A DNA stretch of 7,397 bases from Micrococcales bacterium UBA7469. GTDB lineage: Bacteria; Actinomycetota; Actinomycetes; Actinomycetales; Microbacteriaceae. The position numbers were made by a program, and so were the translations under genes. Numbering within the stretch: the first letter of the stretch is position 1; each line of letters opens with the position of its first letter. Of this stretch, positions 1 through 6,271 are shown piece after piece. The stretch is from assembly GCA_002479805.1 (NCBI GenBank), contig DLPB01000005.1, positions 2,982-10,378 of the forward strand, given 5' to 3'. The notes beneath the pieces are model-generated. The model did not search any database and had not been told where the DNA came from. It worked only from the letters and a program-made list of their open reading frames with translations.

Positions 1-830
1 GCAAGGATCAGTTTGTCCCGGATGGCTGGTGGGGCAAGTACGTAGCCCACCCTCAGGCCAGGAGAAAGAATCTTGGAGAATGAGCCCAAGTAAACCACGC
101 CCTCTGAATCAAAGGCTCTTAGGGCCTTCGGAGGCTGGTTTTCAAAGTACAGAAGACCGTAGGGGTTGTCTTCGATAATCAGGATCCCGCGCTCTTTGCA
201 GACCTGCAAAACCTGCTGACGGCGTTCAGCTGAAAGGGTCACACCGCTCGGGTTTGCAAAGTTCGGCACCAGGTAGAGAAGTTTGACCTTTTTGCCAGCC
301 TCAGCCATACGATCCGCGGCTTCGGCCAATGCCTCTGGTGAGATGCCGTCATTGTCAGTGAAAACGTGCTCAATGTGAGCTTCTTTGTGTCGGAAGATAC
401 CGACCGCACCGACGTAGCTAGGTGCTTCAACCAGCACAACGTCACCGGCATCTAGGAACAAGTCTGCGAGTAGCTCGAGAGCATGCTGGGAGCCAGTTGT
501 GATCATGATGTCGTCAACTGAGCCTTGAACACCATCAAGCAGCATGATCTCTTGGATTTGCTCGCGAAGCTTCAGAACACCCTGGCCACCGCCGTACTGC
601 AGGGCGTAGTTGCCTTTGGTGGCCATCATCGAGTTGAAGGCTTCTTCGATGAGAGCACCGTCGAGCGCTGATACATCGGGCATGCCACCCGCCAGGGAGA
701 CCACCTCGGGTCTTGAGACCACCGCGAATAGAGCTCGGACCTCAGAAACTGAGAGGTTTGCTGCGCGCGCCGCGTACGCGTGCTTCCAACTGTCAAAGTT
801 GGTAACACTGCTTGCGCGCGTCTGAGTCAT
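1..830 (-). CDS. PLP-dependent class I/II aminotransferase, 5' part (C-terminus beyond the window)
   Basis: The reading frame is open from ATG at 830 to the window edge, giving 276 residues of a protein that is normally about 400. Fold-type I aminotransferase landmarks appear in order: AGGMP near residue 48 and YGGGQG at 79-84 (both near the substrate and cofactor), TTGSQHAL at 111-118 (phosphate-binding region), NPSG with Asn193 (contacts the PLP ring oxygen), EDNPYG with Asp221 and Tyr224 (pyridine nitrogen and O3'), and SFSKILSPGLR with Lys253, the residue that forms the Schiff base. The Asn-Asp-Tyr-Lys spacing matches aspartate aminotransferase closely. The sequence looks like the LysN / MocR-like aminotransferase group, but without the N-terminal GntR helix-turn-helix, so it should be an enzyme and not a regulator. 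The amino-acid substrate cannot be told from the sequence. The start is supported by GGGGAG about 6 bases upstream. It lies 67 bases downstream of trxA on the same strand. It could share that transcript, since no good terminator is visible between them. Confidence 0.92.
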   Translation of the reverse strand, partial: MTQTRASSVTNFDSWKHAYAARAANLSVSEVRALFAVVSRPEVVSLAGGMPDVSALDGALIEEAFNSMMATKGNYALQYGGGQGVLKLREQIQEIMLLDGVQGSVDDIMITTGSQHALELLADLFLDAGDVVLVEAPSYVGAVGIFRHKEAHIEHVFTDNDGISPEALAEAADRMAEAGKKVKLLYLVPNFANPSGVTLSAERRQQVLQVCKERGILIIEDNPYGLLYFENQPPKALRAFDSEGVVYLGSFSKILSPGLRVGYVLAPPAIRDKLIL

Positions 831-833
831 ATC

Positions 834-858
834 AGCTCCCCGGTTTTAGGGGTTAGCT
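834..858 (-). promoter_or_regulatory. Hairpin that would cover the aminotransferase ribosome binding site
   Basis: On the transcribed (minus) strand, AGCT-AA-CCCC at 858-849 can pair with GGGG-AGCT at 841-834, with a 7-base loop and a 2-base bulge. The 3' arm contains the Shine-Dalgarno GGGGAG of the aminotransferase, which starts at 830. Folding would hide the ribosome binding site. The pairing is visible in the sequence; a regulatory role is inference, since a stem this short can arise by chance. The rest of the 67-base gap after trxA shows no clear intrinsic terminator or sigma-70 promoter. Confidence 0.35.
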
Positions 859-897
859 TAGCCCGAAGTGGGGGTTTTGCCCAATAAATTCGCGGAA

Positions 898-1221
898 CTA
901 GGAGATGTACTCGGAGATCTCCGAGAGAATTGCAGCCTTCGGACGAGCGCCAACTAGGTGCTTGACGATCTTGCCGTCTTTGAACACTCCAAGTAGCGGG
1001 ATACCGGTCACCTGGTAGTCCATGGCCAGCTGAGGGTGCTCATCAACATTTACTTTGACGATTTTGAGCTTGCCGTCGTATTCAGCCGAGATCTCATCAA
1101 GAACTGGTGCAACCATGCGGCAGGGACCGCACCACTCTGCCCAAAAATCAACGATCACGGGAATGTTGGAGTCCAAGACATCAGCCTTGAAACTATCGGT
1201 GGTGGCGTTAACCGGTTTCAC
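898..1221 (-). CDS. trxA: Thioredoxin
   Basis: Cytosolic dithiol oxidoreductase of 107 residues that reduces disulfides in target proteins and is itself reduced by TrxB. The active site WCGPC is at residues 30-34 (Cys31, Cys34), preceded by the conserved VDFWAEW strand. The cis-proline is Pro75 in TGIPLL, and FKDGK follows in the last sheet region. Length is typical of a single-domain thioredoxin. The start is taken as GTG at 1221-1219 because a perfect AGGAGG lies 6 bases upstream, overlapping the trxB stop codon. An in-frame ATG at 1260 would add 13 residues, lie inside trxB and have no comparable ribosome binding site. Most thioredoxins have Thr after the cis-proline (IPTL); here it is Leu. 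It is co-directional with trxB, 10 bases downstream of it, and almost certainly on the same transcript. Confidence 0.97.
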   Translation of the reverse strand: MKPVNATTDSFKADVLDSNIPVIVDFWAEWCGPCRMVAPVLDEISAEYDGKLKIVKVNVDEHPQLAMDYQVTGIPLLGVFKDGKIVKHLVGARPKAAILSEISEYIS

Positions 1222-1227
1222 GTAAAA

Positions 1228-1233
1228 CCTCCT
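1228..1233 (-). promoter_or_regulatory. Ribosome binding site of trxA, overlapping the trxB stop
   Basis: The minus strand reads CTAGGAGG, with the TAG being the trxB stop. AGGAGG ends 6 bases before the GTG codon at 1221. This decides the trxA start in favour of GTG over the upstream ATG at 1260 and ties termination on trxB to initiation on trxA. Confidence 0.85.
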
Positions 1234-2152
1234 AGTGAGAAGACAGGTAGTGTTCGGCATCCAGCGCCGCTACACAGCCAGAGCCAGCCGCAGTGATTGC
1301 CTGGCGGTAAGTCGGATCGATCACATCGCCAGCGGCGAAGACGCCAGGAAGCGAGGTTCTCGATGAGCGACCCTCAACCTTGATAAAGCGCTCCTCGGTT
1401 AGCTCTACCTGGTTCTCAACCAACCAAACCCTCGGGTCATTTCCAATTGCGATGAATAGACCATCCAGAGCCAGGTCGGACTTGGCACCTGTAACCGTGT
1501 CCTCGAGCACAACACCCTCGAGCTTTGAATCACCCTTGAGCTCGGCCACTGCCGAGTTCCAGATGAATTCGATCTTCGGGTTGTCAAAAGCACGCTGCTG
1601 CATGATCTTGGAGGCCTTGAGGCTGTCGCGACGGTGGATTATGTAAACCTTGGATGCGAATTTGGTCAAGAAGTTTGCCTCCTCCATGGCCGAGTCACCG
1701 CCACCCACCACGGCAATGGTCCTCTCGCGGAAGAAGAACCCATCGCAAGTTGCACACCAGGAGACACCGTGACCGGAGAGTTCTTTCTCCTTTGGGAGCC
1801 CGAGCTCGCGGTATGCGGCACCGGTAGAAATGATCACAGCCTTGGCTTCAAAGGTCTCGCCGCCGCCAGTTTTGACGATCTTGACATCGCCTTTCAGGTC
1901 AACCTCAACGACATCATCAAACAAAATTTCGGTACCAAAACGCTCGGCCTGAGCCTGAAAGTTTGCCATTAGGTCAGGACCCATCAGGCCCTCTGGAAAA
2001 CCAGGGAAGTTCTCGACCTCGGTGGTCTTCATCAGTTCTCCGCCTGGCTCAACGCTGGATGCGATTAGCAGTGGGTTGAGCTGGGCTCTAGCCGCATAGA
2101 TTGCTGCGGTGTAGCCCGCAGGGCCAGATCCGATGATTATTACTTCGCGCAT
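1232..2152 (-). CDS. trxB: Thioredoxin-disulfide reductase (NADPH)
   Basis: FAD flavoenzyme of 306 residues that passes electrons from NADPH to thioredoxin. Visible domains: N-terminal FAD-binding Rossmann motif GSGPAG (8-13), the TEVENFPGF segment (44-52), the redox-active WCATC with Cys133 and Cys136, the NADPH-binding motif GGGDSA (150-155) with HRR (173-175) for the 2'-phosphate, and the C-terminal FAD motif FAAGDV (272-277). Length and domain order are those of the low-molecular-weight bacterial enzyme. The start is ATG at 2152 with AAGGAAG just upstream. It is followed by trxA in the classic actinobacterial trxBA order. The gap before it carries a SigR/SigH-type promoter match, so induction by thiol oxidation is likely. 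Nothing is missing or broken. Confidence 0.98.
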   Translation of the reverse strand: MREVIIIGSGPAGYTAAIYAARAQLNPLLIASSVEPGGELMKTTEVENFPGFPEGLMGPDLMANFQAQAERFGTEILFDDVVEVDLKGDVKIVKTGGGETFEAKAVIISTGAAYRELGLPKEKELSGHGVSWCATCDGFFFRERTIAVVGGGDSAMEEANFLTKFASKVYIIHRRDSLKASKIMQQRAFDNPKIEFIWNSAVAELKGDSKLEGVVLEDTVTGAKSDLALDGLFIAIGNDPRVWLVENQVELTEERFIKVEGRSSRTSLPGVFAAGDVIDPTYRQAITAAGSGCVAALDAEHYLSSH

Positions 2153-2176
2153 TGCACTTCCTTACCTACAAAACTA

Positions 2177-2202
2177 AACATAGATGGTTATCTATGTATT
2201 CC
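2177..2202 (-). promoter_or_regulatory. SigR/SigH-type promoter of trxBA
   Basis: Reading the minus strand, GGAAT (2202-2198) is followed by exactly 18 bases and GTT (2179-2177). This equals the consensus GGAAT-N18-GTT of the disulfide-stress sigma factor SigR of Streptomyces and SigH of mycobacteria. trxBA is a classical target of that sigma factor in Streptomyces. The implied transcription start would be around 2168-2171, leaving a leader of about 16-19 bases with the AAGGAAG ribosome binding site. Both elements and the spacing are seen; use by a SigR homologue is inferred from the family, since no sigma factor gene is in this window. Confidence 0.78.
2178..2197. repeat. Perfect inverted repeat within the trxBA promoter spacer
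   Basis: Two 8-base arms, ACATAGAT and ATCTATGT, are separated by 4 bases. The repeat fills the whole 18-base spacer between the -35 and -10 elements of the promoter plus two bases of the -10. It has the size of a dimeric repressor or activator site, but its role is unknown. A hairpin in the mRNA is unlikely, because it lies upstream of the expected transcription start. Confidence 0.7.
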
Positions 2203-2211
2203 GCTCTTTGG

Positions 2212-2228
2212 CGGCAAAAACTTTGCCG
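2212..2228 (-). terminator. Hairpin after murJ, possible weak terminator
   Basis: A perfect 7-base stem, CGGCAAA with TTTGCCG and a 3-base loop, begins 12 bases past the murJ stop. It is A/T-rich at the loop end, and on the minus strand the stem is followed by CC, not a run of T, so it does not look like a strong rho-independent terminator. It also lies just upstream of the trxB promoter. Incomplete termination, with some read-through from murJ into trxBA, is plausible. Confidence 0.35.
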
Positions 2229-2240
2229 AAAATTCAGCTT

Positions 2241-3887
2241 CTAGCCTCGCTTTAACCTAGCGCTTAGCGCAGCGCTCACCTCTCGAAGCTGTGGAACTCT
2301 CATTACCCACAGGATCCCCAGGTAACTCAATAGTCCGACCCCACCCACAACGGAGCTGGTCAGGAGCGAAGTCAGCACCTTGTCTAGGACGAAAGACCCC
2401 GGTCCAACCCAGCCAAATAGCCACAGGGTGCCTAGCGCAAGGGCGGTGGCCGGGACGGCGGCGATCACAAATTTCAAAATAGCTCCACCGACCCCAAAAC
2501 CTGCAAAGCCACCAATCTTTTTGCGAAGCAGGTAATAGCCCAAAATCCCCTGAACCATGATGGTGGTGGCAGTCAAGAGCGAAAGCGAGACCACAAGCCA
2601 CTGCTTAGGCATAACTGCACCGAGCGTCAGCGAACCAATTATGTGCAGAGCTATCTGAACGGTGGTGAAAAAGAACGGGGTCTTGGTGTCCTCGAGTGCG
2701 AAGAACGCCCTTTGAATCATGTAAACAAAGCTGAATGGCACTAGGCCGACCATCAACGCGATGATCACGTTGCCCAGCGCCGCAGTTGCTGGGTATTCCC
2801 CTGCAAAAACCCTGGCAACCGGGTAGGCCAAGACCATCAAGAGGGCAGAAGAAATCACGCTGACCAGAGCGATTACCTTGAGTCCGGATGCCAGATCGGC
2901 CTTGAACTTGTCTGTTTGTCCGGTGCTTGCATGCTTGGCCATGCGAGTGAAGTAGGCGGTTGCAACCGAAACAGTAACCACCGAGTGCGGCAGCATGAAG
3001 ATCAACCAAGCAATCGCTGCTGCTGCAACCGATGCAACGCCGATCCCCGAGCTTTCTCGGGCCGAGGCCGCCGTGGAGGCAACTGCGGTTTGAACCAAAC
3101 CACCAACCTGTGTCACCAGGACCATTGCCAGTGACCAGCTGGCCGCCTTCAAAGCCGGACGAAGACCAAAGCCGCGCCATTTGAAGTTCAACGACAAACT
3201 GAGTCCGATTCTCCGCCAGCTCAAAAGCAAGATCAGGGCTTGGGCGGCAACTCCCAGGGTTGCGCTGCCGGCCAGAAGTGAGACCTTGTCCAGGCCCCAG
3301 CTCTCAACCGAACGTTCTCCAGTTGGATCAGCACCAAAAATCACCACAAAGCCGACTAGGCCGAGGATGGAAACCACGTTGTTGAGCACCGGAGCCCACA
3401 TGAATGGCCCGAACGCACTTCTGGAGTTGAGTACCTCACCAAGAATCGAATACAAACCGTAGAAAAACAGCTGGGGTAGGCACCAGTAAGCGAAAGCAGT
3501 GGCCAGGGCTAGTTGATCCTGGCTCCAACCGGAGGTGTAGAGCTGAATCAAAAGCGGGGCAGCCAGGGTAAAGATCATGGTCAGAATGAAAAAGACTGTG
3601 ATCGCCAGGGTGACAAAACGGTCGATGTAGCCCTTGCCGCCGTCAGTCAGCGCCCTAGCTCTGACAAGCTGTGGTACCAAAACCGCGTTTAGAACCCCAC
3701 CCACGATGATTGCGTAGACGTTGTTTGGCAGCTGATTCGCAACCCCAAAGGCGTCTGCAGCGTCGGTGGTAACTCCGATGGCTGCCGCGAGTAATACCGC
3801 TCTGAGAAAACCCAAAATTCTGGAGACAATCGTCCCAGAGGCCATTAGTAGCGAGCTTCTAGTAACCGAGGGTTCTTGCTCACTCAC
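2241..3887 (-). CDS. murJ: Lipid II flippase MurJ (MviN family)
   Basis: Integral membrane protein of 548 residues that moves the peptidoglycan precursor lipid II across the cytoplasmic membrane. Family marks include SRILGFLRA at 22-30 (Arg23 and Arg29 correspond by spacing to the essential arginines of the first helix in E. coli MurJ), the N-terminal segment GGVLNAVLVPQ (63-73), GEVLNSR (150-156), and MLPHSV (298-303). Many hydrophobic segments run through the whole length, consistent with about 14 helices. It lacks the C-terminal pseudokinase extension of the M. tuberculosis homologue, as expected for this length. The start is GTG at 3887 with AGGAG five bases upstream; the frame extends to a TTG at 3902, but that has no suitable ribosome binding site. 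The start overlaps the end of the upstream gene by 8 bases, implying translational coupling. Confidence 0.96.
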   Translation of the reverse strand: MSEQEPSVTRSSLLMASGTIVSRILGFLRAVLLAAAIGVTTDAADAFGVANQLPNNVYAIIVGGVLNAVLVPQLVRARALTDGGKGYIDRFVTLAITVFFILTMIFTLAAPLLIQLYTSGWSQDQLALATAFAYWCLPQLFFYGLYSILGEVLNSRSAFGPFMWAPVLNNVVSILGLVGFVVIFGADPTGERSVESWGLDKVSLLAGSATLGVAAQALILLLSWRRIGLSLSLNFKWRGFGLRPALKAASWSLAMVLVTQVGGLVQTAVASTAASARESSGIGVASVAAAAIAWLIFMLPHSVVTVSVATAYFTRMAKHASTGQTDKFKADLASGLKVIALVSVISSALLMVLAYPVARVFAGEYPATAALGNVIIALMVGLVPFSFVYMIQRAFFALEDTKTPFFFTTVQIALHIIGSLTLGAVMPKQWLVVSLSLLTATTIMVQGILGYYLLRKKIGGFAGFGVGGAILKFVIAAVPATALALGTLWLFGWVGPGSFVLDKVLTSLLTSSVVGGVGLLSYLGILWVMRVPQLREVSAALSARLKRG

Positions 3888-4350
3888 CTCGGCTCCTAGC
3901 AAGTTTGACTACGGTCCTGACCACTCCCACCACAATCAGCGAGAACATTGCCACTGCAAGCGAAACCAGTAAAAACAGTTCAACGTCATAGTTCACAGAG
4001 ACATCGATCAGCTGCTCCTCGCCAATCTGCTTGCCGTTTATTTCAAGCCAAACTCGGATCGAGACTGGCCCATTGGCGATAGCTCTTACAGGTAATTCGG
4101 CTACTGCCGAGGTGTTGCCTGGGATCGTGAGCTTTTGGCTCTCCAACACCTCTAGTCGGAAGCTTGTGGCAGCTCCGTAAACCGTGACCTCAAGGGGAGT
4201 AGAGCTTGGATTCATTACGGTCACCGGGATGCGGCCGTCGCGAGCAACCAGGTTGATGCTGCTCCCGGGCACGATGTGAACCGAATCTGATGCAAAAGCG
4301 GGAGCACTCATTCCAAGCAAAAGCAATAAAACAGCGACTACCCGCTTCAA
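3880..4350 (-). CDS. Short DUF6049-like secreted, membrane-anchored protein
   Basis: A 156-residue protein with a signal peptide (KR, then a leucine-rich core, cleavage likely after AFA at 18-20), an extracytoplasmic part of about 100 residues rich in beta-strand patterns (PVTVMNPSSTPLEVTVYG, IPGNTSAVAELPVRAIANG), and one C-terminal transmembrane helix at about 124-144 followed by basic residues on the cytoplasmic side. This layout resembles the C-terminal end of DUF6049 proteins, which occupy the same place before murJ in other actinobacteria (Rv3909 in M. tuberculosis) but are usually several hundred residues long. The function of the family is not established; its place beside murJ suggests the cell envelope. 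The start is TTG at 4350, overlapping the NUDIX stop as TTGA, with GGAG 8 bases upstream. The next ATG, at residue 14, would destroy the signal peptide. Family membership is my inference from position and C-terminal pattern. Confidence 0.8.
   Translation of the reverse strand: MKRVVAVLLLLLGMSAPAFASDSVHIVPGSSINLVARDGRIPVTVMNPSSTPLEVTVYGAATSFRLEVLESQKLTIPGNTSAVAELPVRAIANGPVSIRVWLEINGKQIGEEQLIDVSVNYDVELFLLVSLAVAMFSLIVVGVVRTVVKLARSRGE
3893..3897 (-). promoter_or_regulatory. Ribosome binding site that decides the murJ start
   Basis: AGGAG on the minus strand lies five bases before GTG at 3887, inside the last codons of the DUF6049-like gene. It supports GTG over the TTG at 3902 as the murJ start. 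The arrangement GTGAGTGA contains both the murJ start and the upstream stop. Confidence 0.75.
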
Positions 4351-4793
4351 CTCAGCAACTCCAGGGCTCGAAGAGCGACCTTGCGCTCGTTTTCGTGGGC
4401 CAAAACACTCTCAAGCTCTGAGATTGGGAACCATTTGGCTTCAATGACCTCGCCGGCTGGGTCGTGGTCGCCCGAGAGCTCCCCGCCCGTTTGTCTGAGT
4501 AGGAAGTGGTGCACGGTCTTTCGAATGCGCTGTGAGCCGATCTTGAAGGTGTAGGTGATTTCACCCAGCTTGTCGATGATTTCAGCCTCCAGACCAGTCT
4601 CTTCATACACCTCGCGGATTGCTGTTACCGAAAGCTCCTCGCCGGATTCGATGTGTCCCTTTGGGATGCACCAATCGGCTTTACCACCTCGGTTTTTGTG
4701 ACTGATAAGGGCCACCAGTTCCGCGTTTTCTCGGTGCAGAACCAAGCCGCCGGCAGAGACCTCGACTTGGGTCTGCGGGCGGATGATTTTCAT
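4347..4793 (-). CDS. NUDIX hydrolase (MutT-like)
   Basis: A 148-residue single-domain hydrolase of nucleoside-diphosphate-linked compounds. The complete Nudix box GX5EX7REUXEEXGU is at residues 46-68: Gly46, Glu52, Arg60-Glu61, Glu64-Glu65, Gly67-Leu68, the glutamates being the metal ligands. WCIPKGH just before it and the SAGGLVLH strand near residue 13 are typical of the fold. The substrate cannot be read from the sequence. The M. tuberculosis homologue in the same position (Rv3908, named MutT4) is the natural comparison, so nucleotide-pool sanitation is possible but not shown. The start is ATG at 4793; its ribosome binding site is weak. It is divergent from pcnA across 50 bases and is the first gene of the operon leading to murJ. 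Confidence 0.93.
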   Translation of the reverse strand: MKIIRPQTQVEVSAGGLVLHRENAELVALISHKNRGGKADWCIPKGHIESGEELSVTAIREVYEETGLEAEIIDKLGEITYTFKIGSQRIRKTVHHFLLRQTGGELSGDHDPAGEVIEAKWFPISELESVLAHENERKVALRALELLS

Positions 4794-4802
4794 GGTGCAA
4801 CT

Positions 4803-4839
4803 CTACTTGCGGAAGAGCAAAAGCTCTGTGGCAAGCTAG
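4803..4839. repeat. Imperfect palindrome in the divergent NUDIX/pcnA gap
   Basis: Nested arms on the plus strand: CTA (4803-4805) with TAG (4837-4839), CTTGC (4806-4810) with GCAAG (4831-4835), and AGAGC (4814-4818) with GCTCT (4823-4827). The centre is AAAA, with a symmetrical 3-by-3 mismatch (GGA/GTG) between the two inner stems and one unpaired C at 4836. It covers most of the 50 bases between two divergent start codons, so it must overlap at least one promoter. It could be an operator or a hairpin in a short leader. No clear sigma-70 -35/-10 pair stands out in this gap for either gene. Confidence 0.6.
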
Positions 4840-4843
4840 TGCG

Positions 4844-6262
4844 GTGCAAGACGTAGCCAAAGCCCTGGAGAACTTGCAGCGGAATACCCAAAATCCCCTG
4901 CTGGATCGACTTGGCGCACTATTCGAATCCGCTGGATTTGAGCTTGCACTTGTTGGTGGACCGGTGCGCGATGCAATTTTGGGCCGCGTGGCACCCGATC
5001 TTGACTTCACCACCAACGCTGGCCCAGATGAGATTCTCAAGCTGCTAAAGCCAATCTCCTCGGCTACCTGGGACATCGGTAGAGCCTTTGGCACCATTGC
5101 CGCTCAAATTGGCGATGAGAAGGTTGAAATAACGACCTACCGAGCGGATTCATATGACTCCGAGACCAGAAAACCAACAGTTGAGTTCGGCACCAACCTT
5201 GAAGATGACCTCATTCGTCGCGACTTCACCGTTAATGCCATGGCCCTGCGCCTGCCATCTCGAACCTTTGTCGACCCGCACTCTGGTTTGCGTGATTTGC
5301 TTTTTACGACCCTCAAAACCCCTTCGAAACCGGAAGTCTCATTTTCTGATGATCCGCTGCGCATGATGCGAGCCGCGAGGTTTGCCTCGCAGTTGGGTTT
5401 TGTAATCGAGCCAGAAACCTTTGAGGCCATGGTTTCGATGCGGGAGCGAATCTCGATTATTTCGATGGAGCGAGTCAGGGACGAGCTCTCTAAGCTCTTG
5501 CTCTCCAGTAATCCTCGACCGGGCCTAGAGGCCCTGGTTGACTCGGGGATTGCAGCGATCGTGCTGCCTGAACTGCCTGCACTTCGCCTTGAACTCGATG
5601 AGCACCACCACCACAAGGACGTTTACCAGCACACCATCACGGTTGTTGAGCAGGCCATTGACTACGAGAAGGACTACGGTCTTGCAAATGACCTAGTGCT
5701 TCGCCTGGCAGCGCTGCTGCACGACATCGGCAAGCCGGCCACCAGAAGGCTCGAGCCAGGTGGGGCGGTTTCTTTCCACCACCACGATGTAGTTGGCGCA
5801 AAGCTGGCAAAAAAGCGACTTCAGGAGCTGCGCTTCGATAACGACACCATCAAGGCCGTCTCCAAACTCATCGAACTCCACCTCAGATTCTTTGGCTACA
5901 GCGACCAGCAGTGGAGTGACAGTGCGGTTAGGCGATATGTCCGGGATGCCGAGGATCAGCTGCTTCGGCTGCATGCCCTGACCCGCGCCGATGTCACCAC
6001 TCGAAACCGTCGCAAGGCAGATCGATTGGCACACGCGTATGACGATTTAGAGCAGCGAATCAAGGTTTTGCAGGAGCAGGAGGAGCTTGATTCGCTCCGC
6101 CCAGAGCTAGACGGCGCAGCAATTATGGAGCTGTTGAACCTCAAGCCCGGACCTGAGGTGGGCAAGGCCTATAAGTATTTGATGGAGATTCGTCTGGACG
6201 AAGGCGAAATTGGCCGAGCAGAAGCGGAAAAACGCTTGCTTAGCTGGTGGCAGTCTCGTTAG
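4844..6262 (+). CDS. pcnA: CCA tRNA nucleotidyltransferase with HD domain
   Basis: Adds or repairs the 3'-terminal CCA of tRNAs, using CTP and ATP without a template; cytosolic. The 472-residue protein has the class II nucleotidyltransferase head with GGPVRD (38-43) and the metal-binding carboxylates DLDF (Asp52, Asp54), then RRDFTVNAM (125-133) and DDPLRMMRAARF (169-180), the conserved segments of the nucleotide-selecting neck. An HD phosphohydrolase-type domain follows: His263, His293-Asp294 (LLHDIGKP), HHHD (312-315) and RADVTTRN (381-388). This two-part layout is the usual actinobacterial form, annotated PcnA-like (Rv3907c). The start is GTG at 4844, giving MQDVAKAL, which resembles the N-terminus of relatives. 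There is no good Shine-Dalgarno before it, so a leaderless or very short-leader mRNA is possible. It stands alone, 91 bases ahead of rpsF. Confidence 0.95.
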   Translation: MQDVAKALENLQRNTQNPLLDRLGALFESAGFELALVGGPVRDAILGRVAPDLDFTTNAGPDEILKLLKPISSATWDIGRAFGTIAAQIGDEKVEITTYRADSYDSETRKPTVEFGTNLEDDLIRRDFTVNAMALRLPSRTFVDPHSGLRDLLFTTLKTPSKPEVSFSDDPLRMMRAARFASQLGFVIEPETFEAMVSMRERISIISMERVRDELSKLLLSSNPRPGLEALVDSGIAAIVLPELPALRLELDEHHHHKDVYQHTITVVEQAIDYEKDYGLANDLVLRLAALLHDIGKPATRRLEPGGAVSFHHHDVVGAKLAKKRLQELRFDNDTIKAVSKLIELHLRFFGYSDQQWSDSAVRRYVRDAEDQLLRLHALTRADVTTRNRRKADRLAHAYDDLEQRIKVLQEQEELDSLRPELDGAAIMELLNLKPGPEVGKAYKYLMEIRLDEGEIGRAEAEKRLLSWWQSR

Positions 6263-6271
6263 ACTTCCAAG

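Noticed and set aside
831..897. Intrinsic terminator between trxA and the aminotransferase
   Set aside because: GC-rich runs are present, but no stable stem followed by a T-run on the minus strand.
1222..1260. Upstream ATG at 1260 as the trxA start
   Set aside because: It would overlap trxB by 29 bases and add a non-thioredoxin extension; the perfect AGGAGG before GTG at 1221 fits much better.
2605..3180. 191-residue open frame on the minus strand inside murJ
   Set aside because: It is a shifted frame of a strongly supported membrane protein gene; its sequence shows no family motifs and looks like frame-shadow composition.
3888..3902. TTG at 3902 as the murJ start
   Set aside because: No suitable ribosome binding site, and GTG at 3887 has AGGAG at good spacing.
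4681..5097. 138-residue minus-strand open frame spanning the NUDIX start and pcnA start
   Set aside because: It overlaps two well-supported genes and shows no motifs; composition fits a shadow frame.
5137..5616. 159-residue minus-strand open frame inside pcnA
   Set aside because: Serine/arginine-rich shadow of the pcnA coding strand, with no ribosome binding site or recognisable domain.
5596..5635. Histidine-rich stretch in pcnA as a novel metal site
   Set aside because: The DEHHHHKDVYQH segment resembles what is usual in actinobacterial CCA-adding enzymes at the start of the HD domain.
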